DNA from: Rubrivivax sp. | GTDB lineage: Bacteria; Pseudomonadota; Gammaproteobacteria; Burkholderiales; Burkholderiaceae_C | Assembly (NCBI GenBank): GCA_016789955.1 | Contig: JAEUPB010000012.1 | Coordinates: 1 to 42,493 of the forward strand | Length of the DNA: 42,493 nt | Reading direction: 5' to 3' | Part shown: piece by piece, positions 20,206 to 28,260 of the stretch | Layout: each line of letters starts with the position of its first letter | How positions within the stretch are numbered: the first letter of the stretch is position 1 | The notes under the pieces: model-generated | What the model was told of the DNA's origin: nothing | Seen by the model: only the letters and a program-made list of their open reading frames with translations | The model's database searches: none | Program-made: the position numbers and the translations under genes

Positions 20206-21582
20206 TCAGTCCGCGGCGGGCAGCGTCAGCCGCGCGCACAGGCCTCCCGATGCGGTGGCATCGAGCGCCAGGTCGCCGCCGTACTGCCGGGCGAGATCGA
20301 GCACGATCGCCAGGCCCAGCCCGCTGCCGGCGCGGCTCTCGTCGAGCCGCACCCCGCGCTGCAGCACGGCGGCGCGCTGATCCGGCGCGATGCCCGGGCC
20401 ATCGTCCTCGACGGCGATGTGCAGCAGCGGCCCCACGCGCGTGGCCCGGACGCACACCCTGGTGCGCGCACTGCGGCAGGCGTTGTCGAGCAGGTTGCCG
20501 AGCATCTCCTGCAGATCCTGCGCCTCGCCGGCGAAGGCGAGGGCGGCCGGCACGTCGTCGGCGCCGAGGTCGAGATGGCGATCGGCATGCAGCCGGTCCA
20601 TCGTGCGCAGCAGGTCCGTCGCCACCGGCAGCACCAGCGTGCGCTGCCCCGGCATGCGCTGGGTGGCGGCGGCGCGCGCGCGCGCCAGGTGCCACTGCAG
20701 CTGGCGCTCCGCGACCTGCACCTGTTCATCCACCAGGGTGGGCAGCGCGCCGGGGCCGGCCCCGCGCGCGGCCTGCCCGAGGATGGCCAGCGGCGTCTTC
20801 AGCGCATGGGCCAGGTTGCCGGCCTGCGCGCGGGCGCGCTCCACGCTCTGCGCGTGGCGTTCGAGCACGCCGTTGAACTCGTCGACGAGCGGCTGCACCT
20901 CGGCCGGGAAGCGGCCCGCGAGCCGCTGGTCTCGGCCCGCACGCACGCGCTGCAGCCCTTGCTGCATCGTGCGCAGCGGTGCCAGCCCCACCGCCACCTG
21001 CGCCAGCGCCGCCAGCGCCAGCAGCACGCCCAGGCCCAGCAGCGAGAGTGCCAGCACGCCGTTGAAACGCTCGATGGCTGCAGCGGTGTCGCGCAGGTCC
21101 CCGGCGACGATCAGCCGCCATCGCGCGTCGGCGGGCTCGCCGGCCTGCAGTGATCGCTCCGCCGTGCGCAGCGGCTCGCCGCGCGGTCCGGCGACGTCGT
21201 GCCGGTGCACCGCGCCGTCGGCCAGCGCGTCGACGGGCATGGCCAGCTCGGCGTCCCACAACGAGCGCGAGCGCAGCATGCTGCGGCGCGCGGCGCCACC
21301 GGCGGGCAGCCGCTCCACCTGCCAGTACAGGCCCGAGTACGGCTGCTCCCAGCGCGGGTCGCTCATGCCGCGCGGGCCGATCACCGGCCGGCCCTGTGCG
21401 TCGAACTCCAGCCGCGCGGCGAGCTGGTCGAGCTGCTGAGAGAGCGCCTGGTCGAACTGGCCCAGCACGTGGTCGCGGAACAGCCCGGCGAGCCACGCGT
21501 GGGCGCCTGCCAACGCGACGACCAGCGTGGCCAGCGTGACGGCCAGGAGTCGCAGGCGCAGCGAGCCGGGCCGCGCGGACAT
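20206..21582 (-). CDS. Sensor histidine kinase, PhoQ/QseC-like
   Basis: A 458-residue inner-membrane sensor kinase. Membrane segment 1 is at about 8-32 and segment 2 at about 176-200, enclosing a periplasmic sensor of about 140 residues. HAMP-like linker (LAPLRTMQQGLQRV), HisKA with His259 in NLAHALKTPLAIL, an N box (MLGNLLDNACRSA), G1 DDGPGIAPDQR and G2 GSGLGLAIV follow. The LAHALKTPLA variant is typical of PhoQ-like kinases. ATG 21582 lies seven bases after the response-regulator stop, favouring it over an overlapping upstream start. It is the last gene of the PepSY-regulator-kinase operon and probably phosphorylates the regulator at 21590-22249. Confidence 0.9.
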   Translation of the reverse strand: MSARPGSLRLRLLAVTLATLVVALAGAHAWLAGLFRDHVLGQFDQALSQQLDQLAARLEFDAQGRPVIGPRGMSDPRWEQPYSGLYWQVERLPAGGAARRSMLRSRSLWDAELAMPVDALADGAVHRHDVAGPRGEPLRTAERSLQAGEPADARWRLIVAGDLRDTAAAIERFNGVLALSLLGLGVLLALAALAQVAVGLAPLRTMQQGLQRVRAGRDQRLAGRFPAEVQPLVDEFNGVLERHAQSVERARAQAGNLAHALKTPLAILGQAARGAGPGALPTLVDEQVQVAERQLQWHLARARAAATQRMPGQRTLVLPVATDLLRTMDRLHADRHLDLGADDVPAALAFAGEAQDLQEMLGNLLDNACRSARTRVCVRATRVGPLLHIAVEDDGPGIAPDQRAAVLQRGVRLDESRAGSGLGLAIVLDLARQYGGDLALDATASGGLCARLTLPAAD

Positions 21583-21589
21583 GCTGCCG

Positions 21590-22249
21590 CTACGGCGCGG
21601 CCAGGCGGTAGCCCTGGCCACGCACGGTCTCGATCAGCCCAGGCGGCAGCTTGCGGCGCAGGCGGCCGACGAACACCTCGATGGTGTTGGAGTCGCGGTC
21701 GTGGTCCTGGGCGTAGATGTGCTCGGTGAGCTCGGTGCGCGACACCACCGCGCCGGGCCGGTGCATCAGGTAGTCGAGCACCTTGTACTCGTGGCTCGTC
21801 AGCGTCACCGCCTGCCCGCCCAGCGTGACCTTGCCGCTGCGCGTGTCCAGCGCCAGCTCGCCGCAGCGCAGCACCGGCGCGGCCTGCCCGGCGGCGCGGC
21901 GGATCAGGCCGCGCAGACGCGCCAGCAGCTCTTCCATGTGGAAGGGCTTGGTGAGGTAGTCGTCGGCACCGGCGTCGATGCCGGCCACCTTCTCGCTCCA
22001 GTTGTCGCGCGCGGTGAGGATCAGCACCGGCACCGTGCGGCCGGCCTCGCGCCAGCGCTTGAGCACCGTCAGGCCGTCGAGCAGCGGCAGGCCGAGGTCG
22101 AGCACCACGGCGTCGTAGCTGCCGGTGTCGCCCAGGTGGTGCGCGTCGCGGCCGTCGGCGGCTTCGTCCACCGCGTAGCCGGCCTCACCGAGGCCCGTGC
22201 GCAGCATTGCGCGCAGCGTCGGCTCGTCCTCCACCAGCAGCACTCTCAC
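21590..22249 (-). CDS. OmpR-family response regulator
   Basis: A 219-residue DNA-binding response regulator. The receiver domain has the acidic pair in VEDE, phosphoacceptor Asp51 in VVLDLGLP and the LTKPF lysine. The C-terminal winged helix (about 125-217) has the usual VTLTSHEYKVLDYLM, DSNTIEVFVGRLRRKL and VRGQGYRLA. The start is GTG at 22249, 14 bases after the PepSY stop. It belongs to the PhoP/QseB/PmrA branch, which binds TTCA- or TTAA-type direct repeats with 11-bp period. Exactly such repeats lie in the divergent promoter region at 22645-22681, so it probably controls both this operon and the cytochrome operon at 22731. Confidence 0.93.
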   Translation of the reverse strand: MRVLLVEDEPTLRAMLRTGLGEAGYAVDEAADGRDAHHLGDTGSYDAVVLDLGLPLLDGLTVLKRWREAGRTVPVLILTARDNWSEKVAGIDAGADDYLTKPFHMEELLARLRGLIRRAAGQAAPVLRCGELALDTRSGKVTLGGQAVTLTSHEYKVLDYLMHRPGAVVSRTELTEHIYAQDHDRDSNTIEVFVGRLRRKLPPGLIETVRGQGYRLAAP

Positions 22250-22263
22250 GGGCGTCGACGGTA

Positions 22264-22620
22264 TCAGGGGCGCGCGTCGGGCCCGCGCGGCCGTTCCTTG
22301 CGCCGCAGCACCTCGGCGGTGGCCGCATCGACCTCGAGCTTGACGAGCCGGCCGCCGGGTTGCAGCAGCTTGATCTCGTAGATCCAGCGGTCGCCCTTCT
22401 GTTCGAGCTCTACGTCGAGCACCTGGCCCGGCGCCTCGCGCTCCAGCCGCACCAGCACGGTCTTCAGCGGCAGCGCCTGCCCGGCCTGCACGGCGGCGCG
22501 TGCGCGGTCCTGGTCGTGTTCGCGGTCGCGTTCACGGTCAGCCTGCACGGGCAGGGCGGCCAGCGCCAGCGCGCACGCCGCAGCCTGCAGCAGGTGGATG
22601 GGGCGGCGAGAGGCAGGCAC
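22264..22620 (-). CDS. PepSY-domain periplasmic protein
   Basis: A 118-residue exported protein with a signal peptide (about residues 1-29: VPASRRPIHLLQAAACALAL then AALPVQA), a charged stretch rich in Asp and Arg, and one PepSY domain (ALPLKTVLVRLEREAPGQVL to KLEVDAATAEVLRRK). PepSY proteins often sit in front of two-component genes and may modulate the sensor or a periplasmic protease. GTG 22620 is the best start, since the longer frame would have to begin at TTG 22674 inside the promoter boxes. It is first in the operon with the regulator and kinase, and diverges from the SHP cytochrome operon. Confidence 0.8.
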   Translation of the reverse strand: MPASRRPIHLLQAAACALALAALPVQADRERDREHDQDRARAAVQAGQALPLKTVLVRLEREAPGQVLDVELEQKGDRWIYEIKLLQPGGRLVKLEVDAATAEVLRRKERPRGPDARP

Positions 22621-22644
22621 GTGCCGATTGTCCCGTCGCGATCC

Positions 22645-22681
22645 TGAACGCCCGATGAACAGCGCCTTCAGCAACGGTTCA
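22645..22681. promoter_or_regulatory. Mirror pair of OmpR-type direct repeats (divergent operator)
   Basis: TGAAC-N6-TGAAC (22645-22660) reads GTTCA-N6-GTTCA on the minus strand. Five bases later CTTCA-N6-GTTCA (22666-22681) reads the same way on the plus strand. Each is an 11-bp-period direct repeat like the PmrA/QseB box, and the two point toward the PepSY operon and the cytochrome operon respectively. This is a strong candidate binding region for the response regulator at 21590-22249. Confidence 0.55.
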
Positions 22682-22730
22682 AGCGCGGGTCCGCAGACTG
22701 CCGGCCATCACGAACCCGGAACCCTGCACG

Positions 22731-23135
22731 ATGTCCCGTCCGATCCCGTCCGCCCTGCTGGCCTGCGCCCTCGCGGCGGGGCTGTCGCTGCCCGTGCGCG
22801 CTGCCGACACCAACCCCGCCCGGCAGCTCGCCGACTGGAGCGCACGCGCCGGCCAGACCGGCGACGCCGGCCGCGGCCGTGCCTTCTTCGGCAGCCGCCA
22901 CGGCGGCGAATGGTCGTGCAGCTCGTGCCACGGCACGCCACCCACGCGCAGCGGCCAGCACGCCCGCACCGGCAAGGCCATCGACCCGCTGGCCCCGGCC
23001 TTCAACCCGAGGGCCTTCACCGACACGGCGCGCGTGGACAAATGGTTCCGCCGCAACTGCAACGACGTGCTGGCACGCGAGTGCAGCGCGGCCGAGAAGG
23101 CCGATTTGCTGGCCTACCTCATCGGCCTCCAGTAG
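22731..23135 (+). CDS. shp: SHP-like monoheme cytochrome c (DUF1924)
   Basis: A 134-residue periplasmic cytochrome c with signal peptide (1-24) and one heme site, C63-S-S-C66-H67 in EWSCSSCHGTPP. The C-terminal part has WFRRNCNDVLARECSAAEKA, where Cys110 and Cys118 can form the disulfide, and an Asn of the RNCN stretch (Asn109 or Asn111) the axial ligand, described for Sphaeroides heme protein (SHP). SHP binds O2, NO or other small ligands at the weakly bound heme iron. It heads an operon with the diheme cytochrome and cytochrome b that form its known electron supply chain. TTCA boxes end 50 bases upstream. Confidence 0.85.
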   Translation: MSRPIPSALLACALAAGLSLPVRAADTNPARQLADWSARAGQTGDAGRGRAFFGSRHGGEWSCSSCHGTPPTRSGQHARTGKAIDPLAPAFNPRAFTDTARVDKWFRRNCNDVLARECSAAEKADLLAYLIGLQ

Positions 23136-23159
23136 GCCCTTCGATCCGGAGCCCCCACG

Positions 23160-23669
23160 ATGAACATCTCGCTGATCCACCTGCTGTCCATCGCCACCGT
23201 GGCGTGGTTCACCGCCGCGCCCGCCCTGGCCGACGGCGGCCGCGCGATGCCGCCAACCGTGCCGCCGGCCTACGTGCAGGAATGCGGCTCCTGCCACGCG
23301 GCCTATCCGCCCGGCATGCTGCCGGCGCGCTCGTGGCAGCGCGTGATGAACGGCCTGGATCGCCACTACGGCAGCGATGCGTCGCTGGACGCCCCCACGG
23401 CGCGGCAGCTCGGCGACTGGCTGCAGCAGCACGCCGGCACCTGGAAGCGCGTGGCCGAGGAGCCGCCGCAGGACCGCCTGACGCGATCGGCGTGGTTCGA
23501 GCGCAAGCACCGCAAGGTCGAGCCGGCGGTGTGGCAGCTGCCGAGCGTGCAGAGCGCGGCCAACTGCGCCGCCTGCCACACCGGCACCGGGCAGGGCCGC
23601 TACGACGACCACGGGCTGCGCATGCCCGCCGGGCTGTCGTTGCGGCAGCGCCGGGCCTGGTTCGATTGA
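23160..23669 (+). CDS. Diheme cytochrome c (DHC)
   Basis: A 169-residue periplasmic diheme cytochrome c. A signal peptide (1-24) precedes heme site 1 (C42-G-S-C45-H46 in VQECGSCHAAYP) and heme site 2 (C136-A-A-C139-H140 in AANCAACHTGTG). Length, motif spacing and the phrase ECGSCHAAYPPGMLPARSW match the DHC family. In Rhodobacter and Shewanella, DHC is a redox partner of SHP and takes electrons from a membrane cytochrome b. CGGAG just upstream of the ATG is a good ribosome binding site, and the gene is 24 bases behind shp. Confidence 0.92.
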   Translation: MNISLIHLLSIATVAWFTAAPALADGGRAMPPTVPPAYVQECGSCHAAYPPGMLPARSWQRVMNGLDRHYGSDASLDAPTARQLGDWLQQHAGTWKRVAEEPPQDRLTRSAWFERKHRKVEPAVWQLPSVQSAANCAACHTGTGQGRYDDHGLRMPAGLSLRQRRAWFD

Positions 23670-23692
23670 GTCCACTTCCACAAGAGATCGCC

Positions 23693-24466
23693 ATGTCCGC
23701 ATCCACCACCACCGCCGCTGCACCGCAGCGCCCCGCCACCGCACCGGCACCCGGCCGCCGCGTGATCGACGCGCCGATGCGCATGTTCCACTGGCTGTTC
23801 GCGGCCAGCTTCGCCGGCGCCTACCTCACGGCCGAGAGCGAGCACTGGCGGCTGGTGCACGTGACGCTGGGCTACACCTTCGCCGGGCTGCTCGGCTTTC
23901 GCGTGCTGTACGGGCTGTTCGGGCCGCGCCACGTGCGGCTGTCGCTGCTGTGGCGGCGCGTGGCGGGGCTGCCGGCGTGGCTGCGCTCGATCGCGGCCGC
24001 GCGGACAGGCCCGGCCGTGAACTGGCGGCAGGGCCAGAACCTGGCGATGGCAGCGGCCCTCGTGGGGATGCTCGCGCTCGTCGTGCCGCTGGTGCTCAGC
24101 GGGCTGGGCACCTACAACGAGTGGGGCGGCGGCGAGTGGCTCGAGGAGACGCACGAGTTCTTCGGCAACACCTTCCTCGCCGTGGTGCTGGCGCACCTGG
24201 GCCTCATCGCCGCGCTGAGCGTGCTGCGACGGCAGAACCAGGCACGGCCCATGCTGACCGGCCGCGCGCCGGGCACGGGCCCCGGCCTCGTGACCCACAA
24301 CCGGGGCTGGCTCGCAGGCCTGTTGCTGGGCGCCGTGGTGGCGTTCGGCGCGTGGCAATGGTGGGATGCGCCGAGCGGCGATGCGGCGGCGCGTGCGTCC
24401 GGGCCGGAGCACAGCGGCATCGCGCACCGGCGCCACGGAGCGCACCGCGACACGGACTCCGATTGA
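23693..24466 (+). CDS. Cytochrome b561-type membrane protein (SHP/DHC operon)
   Basis: A 257-residue inner-membrane cytochrome b of the bacterial Cytb561 family, probably oxidising quinol and reducing the diheme cytochrome. Four core membrane segments are visible, with candidate heme ligands His33 (MFHWLFAASF), His56, His154 (EETHEFFGNT) and His168 (LAHLGLIA). A fifth segment (RGWLAGLLLGAVVAFGAW) and a hydrophilic His-rich tail (HSGIAHRRHGAHRD) follow. The His-rich C-terminus is unusual and could bind metal. The ATG at 23693 is used because the longer open frame upstream runs through shp and DHC in another frame. Confidence 0.88.
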   Translation: MSASTTTAAAPQRPATAPAPGRRVIDAPMRMFHWLFAASFAGAYLTAESEHWRLVHVTLGYTFAGLLGFRVLYGLFGPRHVRLSLLWRRVAGLPAWLRSIAAARTGPAVNWRQGQNLAMAAALVGMLALVVPLVLSGLGTYNEWGGGEWLEETHEFFGNTFLAVVLAHLGLIAALSVLRRQNQARPMLTGRAPGTGPGLVTHNRGWLAGLLLGAVVAFGAWQWWDAPSGDAAARASGPEHSGIAHRRHGAHRDTDSD

Positions 24467-24521
24467 CGGGGCGCGGCGCGGGCGCGCGGGCCCGCGTCCG
24501 TTGCGCTCAACGCGCCGCGAT

Positions 24522-25574
24522 TCAGGCCGGGGGCAGCGGGCCCACGCCGAGCTTCTCGTGCAGCGGCCCTTCGTCGGCGACGAACAGGAACGCCGGCTCG
24601 GCGATCGAGGCGTTGCGCAGCGTCACGGCGGTGTAGCCGGGTGCGCAGCAGGTGTCGGCCTCTGCGAGCGTGAACGCCTGGCCTGCCGGACCCTCGCCCA
24701 CCTGCACCGACACGCCGCCCTCGATCAAGTGGAACACCTGCGCGGCACTGCCGACAGGCAATGCCAGCACCTGCCCGGGCCGCAGCATCAGCGCGTGGTA
24801 GCCGAGGATGTTCTGCACCGGGCCGCCGGTCTCCGGGTTCACGTAGGTCAGCTGCACCGGATCGTGATCGCCGAGATCCGCGGCGAGCGACAGCAACGCG
24901 GCGCGGGCCTCCGTCCAGGGGTAGCGCAGCATCGGGTAGGCATCGGTGCTGCGCCGGCCGCCGGGGGAGGGCAGCAGCCCGCCGCGCGCATAGCGACGCT
25001 CGGCGGCACCGGGCTTCACGGCCTGGCGCTGGCCGTTGAGGTGGTAGCTGGCCTCGAGGTAGTACACGAGCGGCAGGTCGAGCACGTCGAGCCACACCAC
25101 GGGCTCGGTGCCGTCGTGGCCGTGCTCGTGCCACAGGCCGGTGGGCGTGAGGATCAGGTCGCCGCGGCTCATCGGCAACCGGTGGCCGTCCACCGTGGTG
25201 TAGGCGCCGTCGCCTTCCACCACCATGCGCACCGCGTTCGGCGTGTGGCGGTGCGACGGGGCCCACTCGCCGGGCAGCAGCAGCTGCATGCCGAGGTAGA
25301 TGGCGGGGCTGGCCTGCATCTTCTCGAGACCGTGGCCGGGATTGGCGAGCACGAGCACGCGGCGCTCGGCCTTCTCGATGGGTGTCAGTTCGCCGGCCTT
25401 CAGCAGCAGCGGGCGCAGCGACTCGTAGGGCCAGTGCGTGGCGCACGTGCGGCGCGTGGGCACCTTCGGCGGCAGCACGCCGCGCAGGCTGGGCCACAGC
25501 GGCACGAGGTTCAGCGCGCGCAGGTCCTCCACGTACGAGGGCGGAAGGTCTTCGAGGCGTCCGAGGTCGTTCAT
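24522..25574 (-). CDS. Gentisate 1,2-dioxygenase
   Basis: A 350-residue bicupin that cleaves gentisate (2,5-dihydroxybenzoate) with O2 to maleylpyruvate using Fe(II). The N-terminal cupin carries the iron site: SHRHTPNAVRMVVEG (His108 and His110) and LTPTGLWHEHG (His149/His151). A second cupin occupies residues 240-340. Length and motifs fit the family throughout. GGAG stands just before the ATG. The gene is 18 bases behind the 3-hydroxybenzoate 6-hydroxylase gene, whose product it consumes. Maleylpyruvate isomerase and fumarylpyruvate hydrolase, the next two steps, are not in the window. Confidence 0.94.
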   Translation of the reverse strand: MNDLGRLEDLPPSYVEDLRALNLVPLWPSLRGVLPPKVPTRRTCATHWPYESLRPLLLKAGELTPIEKAERRVLVLANPGHGLEKMQASPAIYLGMQLLLPGEWAPSHRHTPNAVRMVVEGDGAYTTVDGHRLPMSRGDLILTPTGLWHEHGHDGTEPVVWLDVLDLPLVYYLEASYHLNGQRQAVKPGAAERRYARGGLLPSPGGRRSTDAYPMLRYPWTEARAALLSLAADLGDHDPVQLTYVNPETGGPVQNILGYHALMLRPGQVLALPVGSAAQVFHLIEGGVSVQVGEGPAGQAFTLAEADTCCAPGYTAVTLRNASIAEPAFLFVADEGPLHEKLGVGPLPPA

Positions 25575-25592
25575 CGCGATGCTCCGTGGCGA

Positions 25593-26792
25593 TCAGGAGG
25601 CAAGACAGGAGTCGGCCGTCCAACCGTACAGCCATTCGAGCGCATCGTAGAAGCGTTCGGGCGTGCGGCCCTTCCACAGGTCGTTGCGCACCAGTCGTTC
25701 GACGCCGTGTGCATGGTAGATGCGGCCCATCTCGCGCGAGCTGAGCACGATGCGCGCCGTGCGGGCGACGCGCGAGCGCTGGTAGAGATCCAGCGCCGGG
25801 CCCCAGTCGTTGCCGTGCACGCGCAGCGCCTCGCCGAGCGTGACGCCGTCCTCCATCGCCATGCAGGCCCCCTGCGCCATGTACTGCGTGGTCGGGTGCG
25901 CGGCGTCTCCGAGCAGCGTGGCGCGGCCGTGCGTCCAGTTCGCGATCGGCTCGCGATCGGCCGTGGCCCAGCGCTTCCAGCTCTTCGGCAGCTCGATGAG
26001 CTGGCGCGCGATCGGCACGATGCCCTGGAAGTAGCTCCGCACCTCGTCCTGGCTGCCTTCGCGCACGCCCCAGGTCTCGGTCTCGCGGCTGTGGAAGGTG
26101 ACGACCACGTTGTATTGCTCGCCGCCGCGCAGCGGGTAGTGCACGAGGTGGCAGTTCGGGCCCACCCAGATGCTCGCGGCGTTCCATTGCAGGTCGGCGG
26201 GGAAGTCGGCGCGGTCGACCACCGCGCGGTACACCACGTGGCCGGTGACGCGCGCCGGGTCGCCCACGTACTGCGCGCGCACCACCGACTTCACGCCGTC
26301 GGCGCCGATCAGCGCCTGGCCGCGGAAGCTGCGCCCGTCGGCGCTGTGCACGGTGACGCCGTGCGCGTCCTGTTCCACCCGCTGCACCGCGGTGGAGGTG
26401 CGGAACTCGATGCGGCCGGTCTCCTGCGCCCCTTCGAGCAGCGAGGTGTGCACGTCGACGCGGTGGATCACCGCGTACGGGTTGCCGAAGCGGCGGCGGA
26501 AGGCCTCGCCGGTGGGGATGCGGCCGACGAGGCGGCCGTCGACGGCGTCGTGCATCACCATCTGCTCGGTGTAGACGGCGCGGCCGCGCGCCTTCTCGCC
26601 CACGCCCAGCGCGTCGAAGGCCGCAAACGCGTTCGGGCCGAGCTGGATGCCGGCACCGATCTCGCCGATCTCCGCCGCTTGTTCGAGCACCAGCACGTCG
26701 AAGCCGCGGCGGACCAGAGCGAGGGCCGCGGCGAGGCCGCCGATGCCGCCGCCGGCGACGATCACCGGCAACGAGGCCGACGGGGAGTTCAT
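25593..26792 (-). CDS. 3-hydroxybenzoate 6-hydroxylase (FAD monooxygenase)
   Basis: A 399-residue single-component flavoprotein hydroxylase. VIVAGGGIGGLAAALALVRRG is the FAD-binding Rossmann motif, IGADGVKSVVRA is the conserved DG motif, and LLGDAAHPTTQYMAQGACMAMEDG is the GD motif that binds the FAD ribityl and phosphate. Together with the adjacent gentisate dioxygenase this points to 3-hydroxybenzoate 6-hydroxylation to gentisate with NAD(P)H and O2; salicylate-type hydroxylases are the closest alternative. ATG 26792 follows AGGAG; the frame extends upstream through the marR locus, but without biological sense. It is divergent from marR, which probably represses it. Confidence 0.92.
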   Translation of the reverse strand: MNSPSASLPVIVAGGGIGGLAAALALVRRGFDVLVLEQAAEIGEIGAGIQLGPNAFAAFDALGVGEKARGRAVYTEQMVMHDAVDGRLVGRIPTGEAFRRRFGNPYAVIHRVDVHTSLLEGAQETGRIEFRTSTAVQRVEQDAHGVTVHSADGRSFRGQALIGADGVKSVVRAQYVGDPARVTGHVVYRAVVDRADFPADLQWNAASIWVGPNCHLVHYPLRGGEQYNVVVTFHSRETETWGVREGSQDEVRSYFQGIVPIARQLIELPKSWKRWATADREPIANWTHGRATLLGDAAHPTTQYMAQGACMAMEDGVTLGEALRVHGNDWGPALDLYQRSRVARTARIVLSSREMGRIYHAHGVERLVRNDLWKGRTPERFYDALEWLYGWTADSCLAS

Positions 26793-26814
26793 GGTGTGCT
26801 CCTGGAGAGTTCGA

Positions 26815-26826
26815 TCAGTATACTGA
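26815..26826. promoter_or_regulatory. Perfect palindrome between hydroxybenzoate genes and marR
   Basis: TCAGTA-TACTGA is a perfect 12-base palindrome and contains TATACT on both strands, so it can be both operator and overlapping -10 element for the two divergent promoters. It is 22 bases upstream of the hydroxylase start and 54 upstream of marR: the expected place for a MarR-type repressor site. Confidence 0.55.
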
Positions 26827-26880
26827 CGATAAGTGTAGTGATACGCTGTGCCGCCACCGTTCGGGTTTACCCCTGTCGCC

Positions 26881-27375
26881 ATGAAGACCACCGCCGCCCT
26901 GCCGCCGATCGACCTCGAGGAGCAACCCGGCCACGTGATCCGCCGCCTGCACCAGATCGCCGTGGCGATCTTCCTGCGCGAGGCCGAGGACACGGGCCTC
27001 ACGCCGGTGCAGTACGCGGTGCTGCAGACGGTGGCCAACCAGCCCGGCGTCGACCAGCGCACGCTGGCGCGCAGCGCCGGGCTGGACACGTCCACCATCG
27101 CCGGCGTCGTCGACCGGCTCGAGGCCCGCGAGCTGCTCGTGCGCGGCACCACGCGCGAGGATCGGCGCGTGCGGCGCCTGAGCCTCACCGGGGACGGCCA
27201 CGCCCTGCTCGCGCAGGCCGTGCCGGCGATGCGCCGCGCGCAGGAGCGTATCCTCGAGCCGCTGGATGCCGCCGAGCGCCGCGACTTCATGCGGTTGATG
27301 CGCAAGCTGGTGGCCGAGAACAACGAGATGAGCCGCGCGCCGCAGCTCGGTGTCGGTTCCGCCAACGCGAGCTGA
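26881..27375 (+). CDS. MarR-family transcriptional regulator
   Basis: A 164-residue winged-helix regulator. The helix-turn-helix region reads VDQRTLARSAGLDTSTIAGVVDRLEARELLVRG, split here by its recognition helix TSTIAGVVDRL, and the wing has REDRRVRRLSLTGDG, the DxRxxxLxLTxxG signature of MarR. It is divergent from the 3-hydroxybenzoate 6-hydroxylase gene with a perfect palindrome between them, so it is most likely the aromatic-acid-responsive repressor of the gentisate route. ATG 26881 (MKTTAALPPI) is preferred over a start 11 codons upstream, which would overlap the promoter. The inducing ligand is unknown. Confidence 0.9.
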   Translation: MKTTAALPPIDLEEQPGHVIRRLHQIAVAIFLREAEDTGLTPVQYAVLQTVANQPGVDQRTLARSAGLDTSTIAGVVDRLEARELLVRGTTREDRRVRRLSLTGDGHALLAQAVPAMRRAQERILEPLDAAERRDFMRLMRKLVAENNEMSRAPQLGVGSANAS

Positions 27376-27411
27376 CGCGCCCCGGCCACCACGTCGCCTG
27401 CAGGAGCGTTC

Positions 27412-28260
27412 GTGAGCAACAGCGCCGCCGCCGACACCGTCGAGCGCCTGGCCGCCGCGCTGCGCGGCCGCCCGCTGCCGCGGGTGCGCGCGCTGCACCT
27501 GCCGCCCACGCCGTGGACGGGCACCAAGGACGGCGAGTTCTGCGCACTCGAGCTCGACGACGGATCGCTCGGCGTGAGCTACGTGCTGCTCGAAGACACG
27601 CTGGCCGGGCTGGCCGCCCGGCACCCGCACGGCGATGCGCTGGCCGGCGACGACCCGATGGCGTGGGCGCGCTGCTGGGCCGACGCGTCGGCGCCGCCGC
27701 TGCGGCGCACGATCGGCTACGCCGCGGTGAACGCGCTGACGCGCCACCTGCACGACCGTGCCGGGTACGTGCCGCCCACGGCGCCCGACTCGATCGGCGG
27801 CCTCGACCCGCGGCCCGGAGAGACGATCGGCATGGTGGGCTACTTCCCGCCGCTGGTGCGGCAGGTCACGGCGCGCGGGGCTCGGCTCGTGGTGGTGGAA
27901 CTGCGCGCCGACCTGGCCGGCGCGCACGACGGCTTCCGCGTCACGCTGGACCCGGCCGCGCTGCGCGAGTGCAGCGCCGTGCTGATGACCAGCACCGTGC
28001 TGCTGAACGACACGCTGGACGTGCTGCTCGCGTTCTGCCGCGGCGCGCGCGCGGTGGCGATGGTGGGGCCGGGTGCTTCGTGTCTGCCCGACGCGCTGTT
28101 CGAGCGCGGCGTGAGCTGCCTGGCCGGCGTGTGGATCGAGCACGGCGCGGCCTTCGTGCAGGCGCTGCGCGACGGTGCCCCCTGGGGCACGCACGTGCGC
28201 AAGGTGGCGATCCGGCGCGACGCGACGGGAGCCGCTCAGCCCGGTGCCGCCGCCTCGTAG
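27412..28260 (+). CDS. DUF364-domain protein (putative heavy-metal chelation family)
   Basis: A 282-residue cytoplasmic protein with an N-terminal DUF4213-like part (GVSYVLLEDTLAGL; RRTIGYAAVNALTRHL) and a C-terminal DUF364 Rossmann-like part (ETIGMVGYFPPLVRQV; CSAVLMTSTVLLNDTLDVLL; VAMVGPGASCLPDALFERGV). The family is annotated as a putative metal chelation or enolase-fold-associated protein, but its biochemical role is not established. The start is GTG at 27412 with AGGAG five bases upstream. It is 36 bases behind marR in the same direction and may be cotranscribed. Its 3' end overlaps the convergent diguanylate cyclase gene by 25 bases. Confidence 0.75.
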   Translation: MSNSAAADTVERLAAALRGRPLPRVRALHLPPTPWTGTKDGEFCALELDDGSLGVSYVLLEDTLAGLAARHPHGDALAGDDPMAWARCWADASAPPLRRTIGYAAVNALTRHLHDRAGYVPPTAPDSIGGLDPRPGETIGMVGYFPPLVRQVTARGARLVVVELRADLAGAHDGFRVTLDPAALRECSAVLMTSTVLLNDTLDVLLAFCRGARAVAMVGPGASCLPDALFERGVSCLAGVWIEHGAAFVQALRDGAPWGTHVRKVAIRRDATGAAQPGAAAS

